The notes: generated by a model not told the origin, from the letters alone. A DNA stretch of 48,467 nt from Hoeflea sp. BAL378 (GCF_000759435.1 NZ_JRJG01000110.1:1-48467); one strand, 5' to 3'; counted from the stretch's first letter, positions 38,681 through 48,467 are shown. Numbers and translations: made by a program.

Positions 38681-40078
38681 TCATCGCGATGCCCGCGTCA
38701 GGGACAGGATATGGGCTTCCACCTTGTCCTGTTCATTGGGCAATACGCTGAACCGTTCCTCCCGTTGCATCAGGTCAGAGAGCCACGACGGGAGCGCGGG
38801 GTCAATACCACAGGCTTTTTTTACGGCATCGGGGAATTTCGCCGGATGCGCGGTCGCCAGCGTGATCATCGGCGCCGACGGTTTTTCGAACCTGTTTGCG
38901 ACATGAACCGCCACGGCGGTATGGGGATCGAGAACGTATCCGGTCGCGGCCTGGGTGTCGCGGATCATCGCCATGACCTGGCGTTCGCTCGCCCGGCCGG
39001 CGCGGAACTCCTTGCGGATCGCCTTGAGCGCCGGCTCGTCGATATCGAAGGCGCCGGACTGCTTGAGGCTCGACATCGCCCGGCGCACCGCGCCTGCATC
39101 GCGTCCGAAGGCGTCAAACAGCAGCCGCTCGAAATTCGACGAGATCTGGATGTCCATCGAGGGCGAGGAGGTGGGGTGGACGCCGCGCATCTCGTAGCGC
39201 CCGGTCTTCATCGTCCGCGCCAGGATGTCGTTCTCGTTGGTGGCGATCACCAGCCTGTCGATCGGAAGCCCCATGCGCTTGGCGCAATAGCCGGCGAAGA
39301 CATCGCCGAAATTGCCGGTGGGCACCGTGAACGAGACCTTGCGGTCGGGGCTGCCGAGCGAGACGGCGGCGGTGAAGTAATAGACGATCTGGGCCATGAT
39401 CCGCGCCCAGTTGATCGAGTTGACGCCCGACAGGCGCACCCGATCGCGGAACGGGCCGTGGTTGAACATGGCTTTGACCAGGTCCTGGCAGTCGTCGAAA
39501 TTGCCCTTGAGCGCCATCGCATGGACATTGCCGGCCTTCGACGTGGTCATCTGCCGCTGCTGCACCGGCGACACGCGGCCTTCGGGAAACAGGATGAAGA
39601 TGTCGGTGCGGTCGCGCCCGGCAAAGGCGTCGATCGCCGCGCCGCCGGTGTCGCCGGAGGTGGCGCCGACGATGGTGGCGCGCTCGCCGCGCTTGGCCAG
39701 CACGTGGTCCATCAGCCGGGCGATGAGCTGCATCGCCACGTCCTTGAAGGCGAGCGTCGGCCCATGGAACAGCTCGAGCACGAAGGCATTGGCGCCGCTT
39801 TGCGTGAGCGGCACCACCGCCGGATGGCGGAAGGTGGCGTAGGCCTCGTCGATCATGGCGCGCAGCGACTCAGGCTCGATCTCGCCCGCCGTGAACGGCT
39901 CGATCACCCGGAAGGCGATCTCCTGGTAGCTCTGGCCGCGAAAGCCGCGGATGTCCTTGCGGGTGAAGACGGGCCACTGGCTCGGCACATAAAGCCCACC
40001 GTCGCGGGCCAGCCCAGCCAGCAAGGCATCGCTGAAACCCAATGAAGGCGCTTCGCCTCGAGTTGAAATATAGTCCAC
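38681..40078 (-). CDS. thrC: Threonine synthase
   Basis: ThrC converts O-phosphohomoserine to threonine with PLP. The 465-residue protein starts at a GTG (VDYISTRGEAPSLGFSDALL) behind a GGAGAAA sequence. The PLP lysine lies in HGPTLAFKDVAMQL, and GATSGDTGGAAIDAF binds the cofactor phosphate. Longer in-frame reading to 40189 has no family similarity. It is the first gene of the M16-GNAT-GGDEF-EAL operon and works with thrB at 29943. Confidence 0.96.
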   Translation of the reverse strand: MDYISTRGEAPSLGFSDALLAGLARDGGLYVPSQWPVFTRKDIRGFRGQSYQEIAFRVIEPFTAGEIEPESLRAMIDEAYATFRHPAVVPLTQSGANAFVLELFHGPTLAFKDVAMQLIARLMDHVLAKRGERATIVGATSGDTGGAAIDAFAGRDRTDIFILFPEGRVSPVQQRQMTTSKAGNVHAMALKGNFDDCQDLVKAMFNHGPFRDRVRLSGVNSINWARIMAQIVYYFTAAVSLGSPDRKVSFTVPTGNFGDVFAGYCAKRMGLPIDRLVIATNENDILARTMKTGRYEMRGVHPTSSPSMDIQISSNFERLLFDAFGRDAGAVRRAMSSLKQSGAFDIDEPALKAIRKEFRAGRASERQVMAMIRDTQAATGYVLDPHTAVAVHVANRFEKPSAPMITLATAHPAKFPDAVKKACGIDPALPSWLSDLMQREERFSVLPNEQDKVEAHILSLTRASR

Positions 40079-40240
40079 AGACAATTTCTCCGGTGGTGGA
40101 CGCGGATCGCGCAAGATGAGATAACGCCGGTCGAATTTTCGCCGCGCGGCTGATATAGACCATGGGCGCTCGTCATGCAAAGGCCACACTCCGACCGGAG
40201 GGGTTTCTCCCGGCCAAGTGCGGATAAAGGTAGGTGTATC

Positions 40241-40804
40241 GTGTCAGACAGATTGTTGCGTTTCGTTCCTGCTCTCCTGGGCGCCGCCCTGATCGCCGGC
40301 TGCACATCGGCCGATCCGCGCGCCGTTCTCAATCCCGGCGCGGGCGGCCAGCAGGCTGCGATCGATCCGGTGACCAATTCCGAAGTCATCCAGGGGACCT
40401 GCCCCCAGGTCGTCCTGCGCGAGGGCACGGCCTATTACCGGCAATTCGCCAAGGGCGGCGACGGCGATCCGGCCAAGATCATGCACCAGGCCTCGATCTC
40501 CGACACGACGCGGCAGTGCCGCATCAGCGGCGACCAGATGATCATCACCGTCGCGGTGTCGGGGCGCGTGGTTACAGGCCCGGCGGGCAAGGCCGGGACG
40601 GTCGAAGTGCCGGTCCGCGTCGCCGTGATCGAAGGCGAGAACGTGCTTTACTCGGACCTGCAGAAGCACCCGGTGACCCTTCTCGAAGGCATGCCGGCCG
40701 AGCAGTTCATCTTCACCAATTCCAGCGTCACCTTTCCGGCCGCCTCCGCCCGCTCGGTCAAGCTCTATGTCGGCTTCGACCCGGGCCCCTACGACACCCC
40801 CTGA
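40241..40804 (+). CDS. Putative lipoprotein of unknown function
   Basis: The 187-residue product starts with GTG behind an AAGGTAGG sequence and has a lipoprotein signal, LLRFVPALLGAALIAGC, with Cys at about residue 20. The mature part contains CPQVVLREGTAYYRQFAKGGDGD and a central beta-rich domain with VAVSGRVVTGPAGKAGTVEVPVRVAVIEG. The pattern looks like a rhizobial hypothetical lipoprotein family, but I assign no function. It is divergent from thrC with a 162-bp gap. Confidence 0.82.
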   Translation: MSDRLLRFVPALLGAALIAGCTSADPRAVLNPGAGGQQAAIDPVTNSEVIQGTCPQVVLREGTAYYRQFAKGGDGDPAKIMHQASISDTTRQCRISGDQMIITVAVSGRVVTGPAGKAGTVEVPVRVAVIEGENVLYSDLQKHPVTLLEGMPAEQFIFTNSSVTFPAASARSVKLYVGFDPGPYDTP

Positions 40805-40817
40805 GACCCGCTGTCCG

Positions 40818-42912
<2,095 letters not shown>

Positions 42913-42968
42913 CGCGCGGACACCGGATCCGGCGGGTCAAGTACCTTCAGTCCCCGCCGGTCATGCAG

Positions 42969-43006
42969 CGCCCGGGATGTGGAAACACAGCCCGGGCGTC
43001 TTGTTT
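42969..43006 (+). terminator. Intrinsic terminator after ccrM
   Basis: CGCCCGGG (42969-42976) pairs with CCCGGGCG (42991-42998). Inside, TGTG-GAAA-CACA forms a second, stacked stem. TCTTGTTT follows immediately. This is a good intrinsic terminator 57 bp after the ccrM stop. Confidence 0.75.
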
Positions 43007-43072
43007 GGCGAGGGCGGCATGCCCTCACCGGACACCGCCGGAAAAAATTCGCGACATTCCGGCAAATGCCGG

Positions 43073-43097
43073 TGAACCACAATCAGTGTCAGGCGTT
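43073..43097 (+). promoter_or_regulatory. Sigma-EcfG-type promoter of the CsbD gene (one mismatch)
   Basis: TGAAC (43073-43077), 16 bases, then CGTT (43094-43097) match the alphaproteobacterial general-stress consensus GGAAC-N16/17-CGTT except for the first base. The site is 64 bp before the ATG at 43162. Confidence 0.6.
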
Positions 43098-43161
43098 ATT
43101 GCAGGCAAGCAACAGCTTGCTTGGTCAGCGCCGCATTCGAGCGGCTCACAGGAGACTTGTC

Positions 43162-43344
43162 ATGGGCAAGATGATTGATAAGACGAAGGCCGCCGGCAAC
43201 AAGGTTGCGGGCGAGGTCAAGGACACTGTCGGCAAGGCAACCGGCAACGAACGGCTCCAGGCCGAAGGCAAGGCGCAGAAGGTGAAGGGCGCCGTGCAGG
43301 ACGTGACCGGATCCGTCAAGGGCGCTCTGGGCAACAAGGTTTGA
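43162..43344 (+). CDS. CsbD family stress protein
   Basis: The 60-residue protein MGKMIDKTKAAGNKVAGEV... is a typical CsbD-like, Lys/Gly/Ala-rich, likely disordered or helical protein. Family members are induced by general stress in many bacteria, with unknown biochemical function. A GGAG sequence lies 10 bp before the ATG. An EcfG-type promoter (43073-43097) precedes it and a strong terminator (43371-43408) follows, so it is probably a single-gene transcript. Confidence 0.9.
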   Translation: MGKMIDKTKAAGNKVAGEVKDTVGKATGNERLQAEGKAQKVKGAVQDVTGSVKGALGNKV

Positions 43345-43370
43345 GTTTCAAACCTCGATCCTTGCCAACT

Positions 43371-43408
43371 GGCCGCAGCCCGTTCCGGGCGCGGCCTTTT
43401 TGTCTTTT
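43371..43408 (+). terminator. Intrinsic terminator after the CsbD gene
   Basis: GGCCGC (43371-43376) pairs with GCGGCC (43391-43396), enclosing a further GCCCG/CGGGC stem. It is followed by TTTTTGTCTTTT. It ends only 15 bp before the next start codon (43424). Confidence 0.85.
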
Positions 43409-43423
43409 CCGGTGAGGTTCCCT

Positions 43424-44545
43424 ATGGATGCGCAGACGCCTCTTCCCCAACAGGACCTGACGACGATCAAGCGGGTCCTGATCGGCATCTTTATCGTTCT
43501 GGTCGCCCAGGTGCTGTTCGTCGCCCAGGATGTGGTGATGCCGATGGTGCTGGGGCTGCTGATCGCCCAGACCTTGAGACCGGTCGTCCGGTTCGCCGAA
43601 AAGCGCGGCATTCCCGCGGCCATCTCGGCGTTCCTGATCATCGTCTTTCTCGCCGGAGGCCTCGGGGTCGGCGCCTATTCGCTGTCCGGGCCGATTTCCG
43701 ATCTGGTGTCGTCCGCGCCGGAAACGGGGCTGAAGATCCGGGAGAAATTCGCCGAATATCGCGACGAGATCGCGGCGGTGAAGGAGGCGAGCGAGCAGGT
43801 CGAGACCCTGACCGATGGCCCGTCGAGCAACGAGGCCCAGAAGGTGGTGGTCCAGCAGCCGGCTCTTCTGAGCGCCGCGGCATCCAATGCCTTTGTCGGC
43901 CTCACCACCCTCGTGGTCGCCTTGATCCTCGCGATGTTCCTGCTGTCGACCGGCACGCTGTTCTACGAGAAGATCGTCGGCATCATGCCCCTGCTGAGCG
44001 AGAAGAAGCGGGCGCTGCGCGTGATCTACGACGTCGAGCGCCAGGTGTCGCGCTACCTGTTCACCATCACCCTGATCAATGCGGGACTTGGCGTGGCGAT
44101 CGGCACCGGCCTGTGGCTCTACGGCATGCCGAACCCGGTCATGTGGGGCTGCATCGCGGCGGTTCTGAATTTTCTCCCCTTCATCGGCGCCTGGGGCGGG
44201 GCCGTGGCCGTGGCGGCCACGGCGATGGTCGTCTATCCGACGCTCGGAGCCGCCCTGGTTGCGCCCGCCATCTATCTGGGCTTCACCATCCTCGAGGGCA
44301 ATTTCCTCACGCCGATGATCGTCGGGCGCCGGCTCGAACTCAACATCGTCGCCGTGTTCCTGACCGTGACCGTCTGGGGCTGGCTGTGGGGCCTGCTCGG
44401 CGCGCTGATGGCGGTACCGATCCTGGTGGTCGTCAAGGTTCTCTGCGACAATTTCGAATCGATGAACGCTTTCGGCCAGTTTCTCTCGGGCCGCCCCGTG
44501 ATCGAGGAAGAGGTGGAAGTGCCCGCCGCCGACAGCGCGGACTGA
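43424..44545 (+). CDS. AI-2E family transporter (TqsA/YdiK-like)
   Basis: The 373-residue membrane protein has about eight helices and the family marks VVMPMVLGLLIAQTLRPVVRF, NAGLGVAIGTGLWLYGMPNPVMWG, LNFLPFIGAWGG and ILEGNFLTPMIVGRRLELN. AI-2E proteins were named for autoinducer-2 export, but many act as ion antiporters or have unknown substrates. The ATG at 43424 follows a GGTGAGG sequence. A terminator sits directly upstream, so it depends on readthrough or an internal promoter. Confidence 0.92.
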   Translation: MDAQTPLPQQDLTTIKRVLIGIFIVLVAQVLFVAQDVVMPMVLGLLIAQTLRPVVRFAEKRGIPAAISAFLIIVFLAGGLGVGAYSLSGPISDLVSSAPETGLKIREKFAEYRDEIAAVKEASEQVETLTDGPSSNEAQKVVVQQPALLSAAASNAFVGLTTLVVALILAMFLLSTGTLFYEKIVGIMPLLSEKKRALRVIYDVERQVSRYLFTITLINAGLGVAIGTGLWLYGMPNPVMWGCIAAVLNFLPFIGAWGGAVAVAATAMVVYPTLGAALVAPAIYLGFTILEGNFLTPMIVGRRLELNIVAVFLTVTVWGWLWGLLGALMAVPILVVVKVLCDNFESMNAFGQFLSGRPVIEEEVEVPAADSAD

Positions 44546-44626
44546 GGCGCCGAGGCGGCTGTCGCGATCCCTGGCAAGCGGGGGGAACCTCGCCGCGACC
44601 GGACTCCCTCGCCACTTGAAACGAAA

Positions 44627-44656
44627 CATCAGGGCTGCGTCACCACAGCCCTGATG
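44627..44656 (-). terminator. Hairpin terminator between convergent AI-2E and DUF892 genes
   Basis: CATCAGGGCTG and its complement give an 11-bp perfect stem (arms 44627-44637 and 44646-44656). On the minus strand the stem is followed by TTTCGTTTC, so it best fits the end of the DUF892 transcript, and it may work both ways. Confidence 0.65.
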
Positions 44657-44714
44657 CATGTCCGGGAAGGTCCGCCCGCCGGAACAGGTCCGGCAGGCGA
44701 GGGGTCTTCGGGCC

Positions 44715-45191
44715 TCAGGCGGCCTCGTTGATTTCCGAAACGGCCAGATTGGTCAGCTTCGAGTTCGCCGCCTTTTCCTGGTCGAGGATGGCCGTGAGCA
44801 GGTCATGCGCCTCGGTGTGTCCGAGAACCTTCGCCCATTCGCGCAGCGTGCCGTAGCGGGCGATCTCGTAATGTTCGACAGCCTGGCAGGCGCCGATCAG
44901 CATGGCGTTGAGCGCTTCGCCTTCGGCTTCCTCGATGAGGCCGTCGGTTTCCTTGATCAGGCCTTCGATCGCGTCGCACTTCTCGCCCTCGGGCTTCTTG
45001 CCGATGGACTTGAAGACCTTGTCGAGGGTCTTGATCTGCTCCTTGGTTTCCGCGAGATGGCTCTCGACGGCGTCCTTGAGCTTCTTGCTCGTCGCCGCCT
45101 TGGCGACCTTCGGCAACGCCTTGGTCAAGGCGTTCTCGGCGTAGTAGATGTCCTGGAGTGTATGTTCGAAAGCATCTGCAAGAGTTTTCAT
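44715..45191 (-). CDS. DUF892 ferritin-like stress protein (YciE/YciF-like)
   Basis: The 158-residue protein is an all-helical ferritin-like domain of the DUF892 family, with FEHTLQDIYYAENALTKALPK, HLAETKEQIKTLDKVF and VEHYEIARYGTLREWAK, which supply the Glu/His pattern of a likely di-metal site. YciE and YciF are induced by stress in enterobacteria. The ATG at 45191 has a GGAG sequence. A perfect sigma-EcfG-type promoter lies just upstream (45223-45247). Confidence 0.92.
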   Translation of the reverse strand: MKTLADAFEHTLQDIYYAENALTKALPKVAKAATSKKLKDAVESHLAETKEQIKTLDKVFKSIGKKPEGEKCDAIEGLIKETDGLIEEAEGEALNAMLIGACQAVEHYEIARYGTLREWAKVLGHTEAHDLLTAILDQEKAANSKLTNLAVSEINEAA

Positions 45192-45222
45192 GGTGGTGTC
45201 TCCGTTGGGGGTGGCATCGTCC

Positions 45223-45247
45223 AACGTCTGGTCTGCGGGTCCGTTCC
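45223..45247 (-). promoter_or_regulatory. Sigma-EcfG-type promoter of the DUF892 gene (perfect consensus)
   Basis: On the minus strand this reads GGAAC, 16 bases, CGTT, an exact match to the general stress promoter consensus of alphaproteobacteria. The -10 element is 31 bp before the ATG at 45191, leaving room for a short leader with its GGAG. Confidence 0.75.
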
Positions 45248-45304
45248 ACGCCCTTCGCGGAAAAAACCTATTGACCGATAATGCCGAATTCGCACCCGCG
45301 CGGG

Positions 45305-45329
45305 GGAACCAATGCGCGCCTGAGCGGTT
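45305..45329 (+). promoter_or_regulatory. Possible divergent sigma-EcfG-type promoter of the FAD oxidoreductase gene
   Basis: GGAAC (45305-45309), 16 bases, then GGTT (45326-45329) differ from the consensus only in the first base of the -10 element. It lies 28 bp before the ATG at 45358. Confidence 0.5.
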
Positions 45330-45357
45330 GTGAGCCGCTGTCACCCAGGAGATGCCG

Positions 45358-46581
45358 ATGGACGCCGCCACCCGAAAACGCGACCTTCGCGACTCCATGC
45401 CCTTGTGGGCATCCACGCCCTCGATCAGCGTCGTCACCTCGAAATCCTGTGCATCCAGAACCTATGACGTGATCATCGTCGGCGCCGGCATTTCGGGGGC
45501 GCTGGCGGCCGAGGCGCTTGCCGACGGCAAACGCTCGATCCTCGTCATCGACCGGCGCAAGCCCGTCACCGGATCGACCATGGCCAGCACAGCCATGATC
45601 CAGCACGAGATCGACACGCCGCTGAGCGATCTCGCCCGGATGATCGGCGAGGAGCCCGCGGCCCGCGCCTGGCGCCGCTCGGCGGCCTCGGTCAAGGCGC
45701 TCGGAAGCAAGGTGGCGGCGCTCGAACTTGCCTGCAGCTTCCGGGAAAAGCAGACGCTGTACCTCGCCGGCGAGGGCGGCGGCGCGCGGAAGCTGAGCGC
45801 CGAATTCCGGGCGCGGCAGGCGGCGGGGCTCGAAGTCACATATCTTGACGGCGCCGAGGTCGAGACCGGCTACGGGCTCGACCGGGAGGCAGGCCTGCTC
45901 AGCCAGGCCTCCGCCTCCTGCAATCCGGCGCAGATGACCGCGGGCCTGCTGCGCGCCGCCCGGGAGCGCGGCATCGAGATCGTCCAGGGCGTCGAGATCA
46001 CCGACCTCGGCGAATTCGGCGACCGGGTGGTGCTCGCCACCTCCTCGGGATCGCTGCTCGAAGCGGGCCATGTGGTGTTCTGCACCGGCTACGAATTCCT
46101 CGAAAGCGTCGCCCAGAAAAGCCATTCCATCGCCTCCACCTGGGCGATCGCGACGCCGCCGATGGAGACGCTGCCGAAATGGCTCGCCGACACGCTGGTC
46201 TGGGAAGCCGCCGATCCCTATCTCTATTTCCGCATGACCCGCGACGGCCGCCTGATCGCCGGAGGCGAGGACGAGGACGACCCCGAGGCCTATCATTCGG
46301 CGGCCAAGATGAAATCCAAGCCGAAACGGATCGTCAAGAAGATCTCCGCTCTGCTCGGCATCAAGCTGCCGGAGCCGGACTTCGCCTGGTCGGCGGGCTT
46401 CGGCGTGACCCCGACGGGGCTGCCCTATATCGACCGGGTCCCCGGCATGAGCCGCGCCTTCGCGGTGATGGGCTTTGGCGGCAACGGCATCACCTTCAGC
46501 CAGATTGCCTCCGAACTCCTCAAGGCCGAGGTGAACGGCAAGCCCGATGCGGATGCCGACCTGTTCCGCTTTCCCGCCTGA
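45358..46581 (+). CDS. FAD-dependent oxidoreductase (DAO family)
   Basis: The 407-residue protein has an ADP-binding Rossmann motif, VIIVGAGISGALAAEAL, near residue 38, followed by ILVIDRRKPVTGSTMAS. The C-terminal block GLPYIDRVPGMSRAFAVMGFGGNGITFSQIAS is typical of D-amino-acid oxidase/DadA-like enzymes. The substrate is unknown and no dehydrogenase partner is nearby. The ATG at 45358 lies 7 bp after a GGAG sequence; ATG 45352 is in the same frame but overlaps that sequence. Confidence 0.88.
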   Translation: MDAATRKRDLRDSMPLWASTPSISVVTSKSCASRTYDVIIVGAGISGALAAEALADGKRSILVIDRRKPVTGSTMASTAMIQHEIDTPLSDLARMIGEEPAARAWRRSAASVKALGSKVAALELACSFREKQTLYLAGEGGGARKLSAEFRARQAAGLEVTYLDGAEVETGYGLDREAGLLSQASASCNPAQMTAGLLRAARERGIEIVQGVEITDLGEFGDRVVLATSSGSLLEAGHVVFCTGYEFLESVAQKSHSIASTWAIATPPMETLPKWLADTLVWEAADPYLYFRMTRDGRLIAGGEDEDDPEAYHSAAKMKSKPKRIVKKISALLGIKLPEPDFAWSAGFGVTPTGLPYIDRVPGMSRAFAVMGFGGNGITFSQIASELLKAEVNGKPDADADLFRFPA

Positions 46582-46605
46582 GCCGCGGCGCCGGGGCGGA
46601 CCAGG

Positions 46606-47235
46606 CTAGAGCCCGAACCGCGCCAGGTCCGCCCTGAGTTGCCCGGCCCCGGTGAACAGCACCGACTGCCAGCCCGCGGCGATGGCGCCATCGACATTCT
46701 TCTGGCTGTCGTCGATGAACAGGCAGGCGGCGGGATCCAGATCGAAGCTGGCGACATGGGTGTCGTAGATCTCGCGGTCCGGCTTGATCAGGCCGATCTC
46801 GCCCGACACGGTGACGCCGCGCGGGACCTTGAGGAAGGGAAACCTCTCCCGCGCCTCGCTGAAGGTGTCGGCGGCGAAATTGGTCAGCATCGTCACGTCG
46901 CGGCCCTGCTGGACCAGGTCGAGCATGATGTCGACGCTGTCGGCATAGGCGTGGCTCACCATCTCGTGCCAGTGCTGCCGGAAGGCGCGGATCATCTCGG
47001 CCTGGTCGGGGAACTGGTCGATCAGCAACGCCTCCGCCTCGGGCCAGCCGCGTCCCCGGTCCTGTTCGAGATTCCATTCATGGGTGCACACGGTGTCGAA
47101 GAAGCGGGCGCGCTCCGCCTCGTCCGGGATCAGCTGGCTGAAGGGAATGTTCGGATCGTAATGGATCAGCACCTTGCCGATATCGAACACGATATGGCGC
47201 ACGGGTTGGCCTGCGGGCGGGATTGTCTCGCTCAT
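46606..47235 (-). CDS. HAD family hydrolase, YihX-like
   Basis: The 209-residue protein has motif I as VFDIGKVLIHYDPN, where the second Asp of the usual DxD is Gly, as in YihX-type HAD phosphatases. Motif II is in VTMLTNFAADTF, the Lys is in GLIKPDREIYDTH and motif III in CLFIDDSQKNVDGAIAAGW. YihX removes phosphate from alpha-glucose-1-phosphate; the substrate here is unknown. Its ATG overlaps the mutY stop (ATGA, 47232-47235), so the pair is translationally coupled. Confidence 0.92.
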   Translation of the reverse strand: MSETIPPAGQPVRHIVFDIGKVLIHYDPNIPFSQLIPDEAERARFFDTVCTHEWNLEQDRGRGWPEAEALLIDQFPDQAEMIRAFRQHWHEMVSHAYADSVDIMLDLVQQGRDVTMLTNFAADTFSEARERFPFLKVPRGVTVSGEIGLIKPDREIYDTHVASFDLDPAACLFIDDSQKNVDGAIAAGWQSVLFTGAGQLRADLARFGL

Positions 47236-48335
47236 GGTTTGCCTTTTCTGAACAGCGCCGGGAACGCGGCCCTCAGCGCCTTCTTCATCACGGTGGGCAG
47301 CGCTTCGCCGGGCAGCGAATCGCTGTCGCTCCACCAGCCCCCATGATCGGGGGCGGCGGTGACAACCGCATGAAAAACCTCGAGCCGCAATTCAAAATGT
47401 GTGAACACGTGTGAAACCACGCCCCGGCTGCGCCAGTCCGCGGCAAAAGGCGCCGATGTGGCGCTGGTCGCGCCATCGGCCCGCACCGTCCAGTTGGTGG
47501 TGGGCACCCCGGTCATGCCGCCGAGCAGGCCCTGGTCCGGGCGCTTGACCAGAAGCACCGCGCCGTCGCCCCGTTCGGCCACGAAGGCCGCCCCCAGCCG
47601 CACCGGCTTCACCTTCTTCGCCGGCTTGACCGGAAACTGCTCCTGCCGCCCGGACAGGCGGGCGAGACAGGTTTCGGTGAACGGGCACAGCGCACAGGCC
47701 GGCCGCCGCGGCGTGCAGATGGTAGCACCAAGATCCATCAGGCCCTGCGCGAAATCGCCAGGCCGCTGCTCCGGCGTCGCCGCGTCGACGGCGGCGCGGA
47801 TCTCGGTCTTGGCCGAGGGCAGCGGCGTGTCGATCTCGTAGAGCCGTGTGAACACGCGCTCGATATTGCCGTCGACCACCGCCGCCCTTCGGTCGAAGGC
47901 GATCGCCGCGATCGCCGCGGCGGTGTAGGGGCCGATGCCGGGCAGGGTGCGCAGGCCTTCCTCGGTGTCGGGGAACCGGCCGCCATGCTCGGCCGCCACC
48001 ACATCGGCGCAGCGCTTGAGATTGCGGGCGCGGGAATAATAGCCGAGTCCGGCCCAGGCCTTCATCACGTCCTCGGTCTCGGCGGCGGCGAGATCGGTGA
48101 CGCGCGGCCAGCGCTTGGCGAAAGCGGCGAAATAGGGCTTCACTGCCTGCACGGTGGTCTGCTGCAGCATGATTTCCGACAGCCAGACCCGGTAGGGATC
48201 GGCCACCACGCCATGGACCCTTTCGGCGGGGCTCACCCGCCAGGGCAGCGCGCGCGCATGCCGGTCGTACCAGGCAAGCAGCAGCGCCGCCAGATCCGGC
48301 TCAGGCGCAGTCTGTGAGGGCGTGGCGGATGACAT
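47232..48335 (-). CDS. mutY: A/G-specific adenine glycosylase MutY
   Basis: MutY removes adenine mispaired with 8-oxoguanine. The 367-residue protein has the catalytic Glu54 in SEIMLQQTT, the HhH motif LPGIGPYTAAA, catalytic Asp155 in VVDGNIER, and the [4Fe-4S] cysteines C207, C214, C217 and C223 (C-x6-C-x2-C-x5-C). The C-terminal NUDIX-like domain (about 240-365) recognises 8-oxoG. ATG 48335 (MSSATPSQTAPEPDL) is chosen; longer frames to 48431 lack similarity. Confidence 0.96.
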   Translation of the reverse strand: MSSATPSQTAPEPDLAALLLAWYDRHARALPWRVSPAERVHGVVADPYRVWLSEIMLQQTTVQAVKPYFAAFAKRWPRVTDLAAAETEDVMKAWAGLGYYSRARNLKRCADVVAAEHGGRFPDTEEGLRTLPGIGPYTAAAIAAIAFDRRAAVVDGNIERVFTRLYEIDTPLPSAKTEIRAAVDAATPEQRPGDFAQGLMDLGATICTPRRPACALCPFTETCLARLSGRQEQFPVKPAKKVKPVRLGAAFVAERGDGAVLLVKRPDQGLLGGMTGVPTTNWTVRADGATSATSAPFAADWRSRGVVSHVFTHFELRLEVFHAVVTAAPDHGGWWSDSDSLPGEALPTVMKKALRAAFPALFRKGKP

Positions 48336-48420
48336 TGAAGCCTTGGCGGTGGGACGGAGACGGGACACAGGATGTAGGTCGCCCGGTTGCGACCGCAAGG
48401 CGATCATGTCCTTCCCGCTG

Positions 48421-48467
48421 CCCGGGCGCAATCCACGCCCGGGGTTTTCCCCGCGGCATCGGCGGGG
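48421..48467. repeat. Two GC dyads at the window edge
   Basis: CCCGGGCG (48421-48428) pairs with 48436-48443 and is followed by GTTTTCC, and CCCCGC (48449-48454) pairs with GCGGGG (48462-48467). They lie upstream of mutY. The first could end an outside transcript, but the window stops here. Confidence 0.4.

Overview
The window looks like a core chromosomal segment of a GC-rich alphaproteobacterium, most likely of the order Hyphomicrobiales (Rhizobiales). The evidence is gene content and order: the coxB-coxA-ctaB-coxF-ctaG-coxC-surf1-ispH-thrB-rnhA run, a CcrM/BabI-type cell-cycle methyltransferase of 377 residues, a histone deacetylase-like-xseB-dxs-tlyA cluster, aroC-ribB, fabI, IalB and a thrC-M16 peptidase operon. 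I cannot name the species. Coding density is very high. I see no tRNA, rRNA, CRISPR array, transposase or phage gene.

Layout. 1-187: palindromic and tandem intergenic repeats. 188-6851 (minus): histone deacetylase-like, xseB, pirin, dxs, a small secreted protein, tlyA and a TrmA/RlmD-like methyltransferase, covering isoprenoid precursor synthesis and RNA modification. 7024-9617: a YcaQ/AlkX-like DNA glycosylase, a class-I glutamine-amidotransferase-like hydrolase and a GNAT acetyltransferase. 9689-16316 (mostly minus): ribB, aroC, DUF1344, a rearranged patch (12355-13681) with a small Ig-like secreted gene and a GFA-family gene, then a histidine phosphatase, fabI and a CbpA-like DnaJ. 16433-21529: a lipoprotein, pdxH, a polysaccharide deacetylase, DUF302 with an operator-like palindrome, tldD and ialB. 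21911-31384 (plus): the aa3 oxidase and its assembly factors, followed by ispH, thrB and rnhA. 31406-40078: a Prx5-type peroxiredoxin, a DsbD-alpha-like protein, yqgE/algH and, on the minus strand, thrC, M16 peptidase, GNAT and a large membrane GGDEF-EAL protein. 40241-48335: a lipoprotein, a HAD phosphatase, ccrM, a block of stress-type genes (CsbD, AI-2E family, DUF892 ferritin-like, FAD oxidoreductase), a second HAD hydrolase and mutY.

How the genes work together. The central run builds cytochrome c oxidase: subunits I-III, heme A side-chain synthesis through CtaB, copper delivery through CtaG, and SURF1. Dxs and IspH are the first and last MEP-pathway enzymes, and ThrB and ThrC complete threonine synthesis. 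Between ccrM and mutY, a perfect GGAAC-N16-CGTT element, a one-mismatch divergent partner and a further one-mismatch element suggest that the DUF892, FAD oxidoreductase and CsbD genes belong to the sigma-EcfG general stress response.

I found no convincing new multi-gene system. The observations most worth following are the duplication-like scar that copies the 3' ends of two genes around 12355-12985, the EcfG-type promoter set, the DUF302 palindrome, the RibB C-terminal domain without zinc cysteines, and the GGDEF-EAL protein with a broken GGDEF motif.
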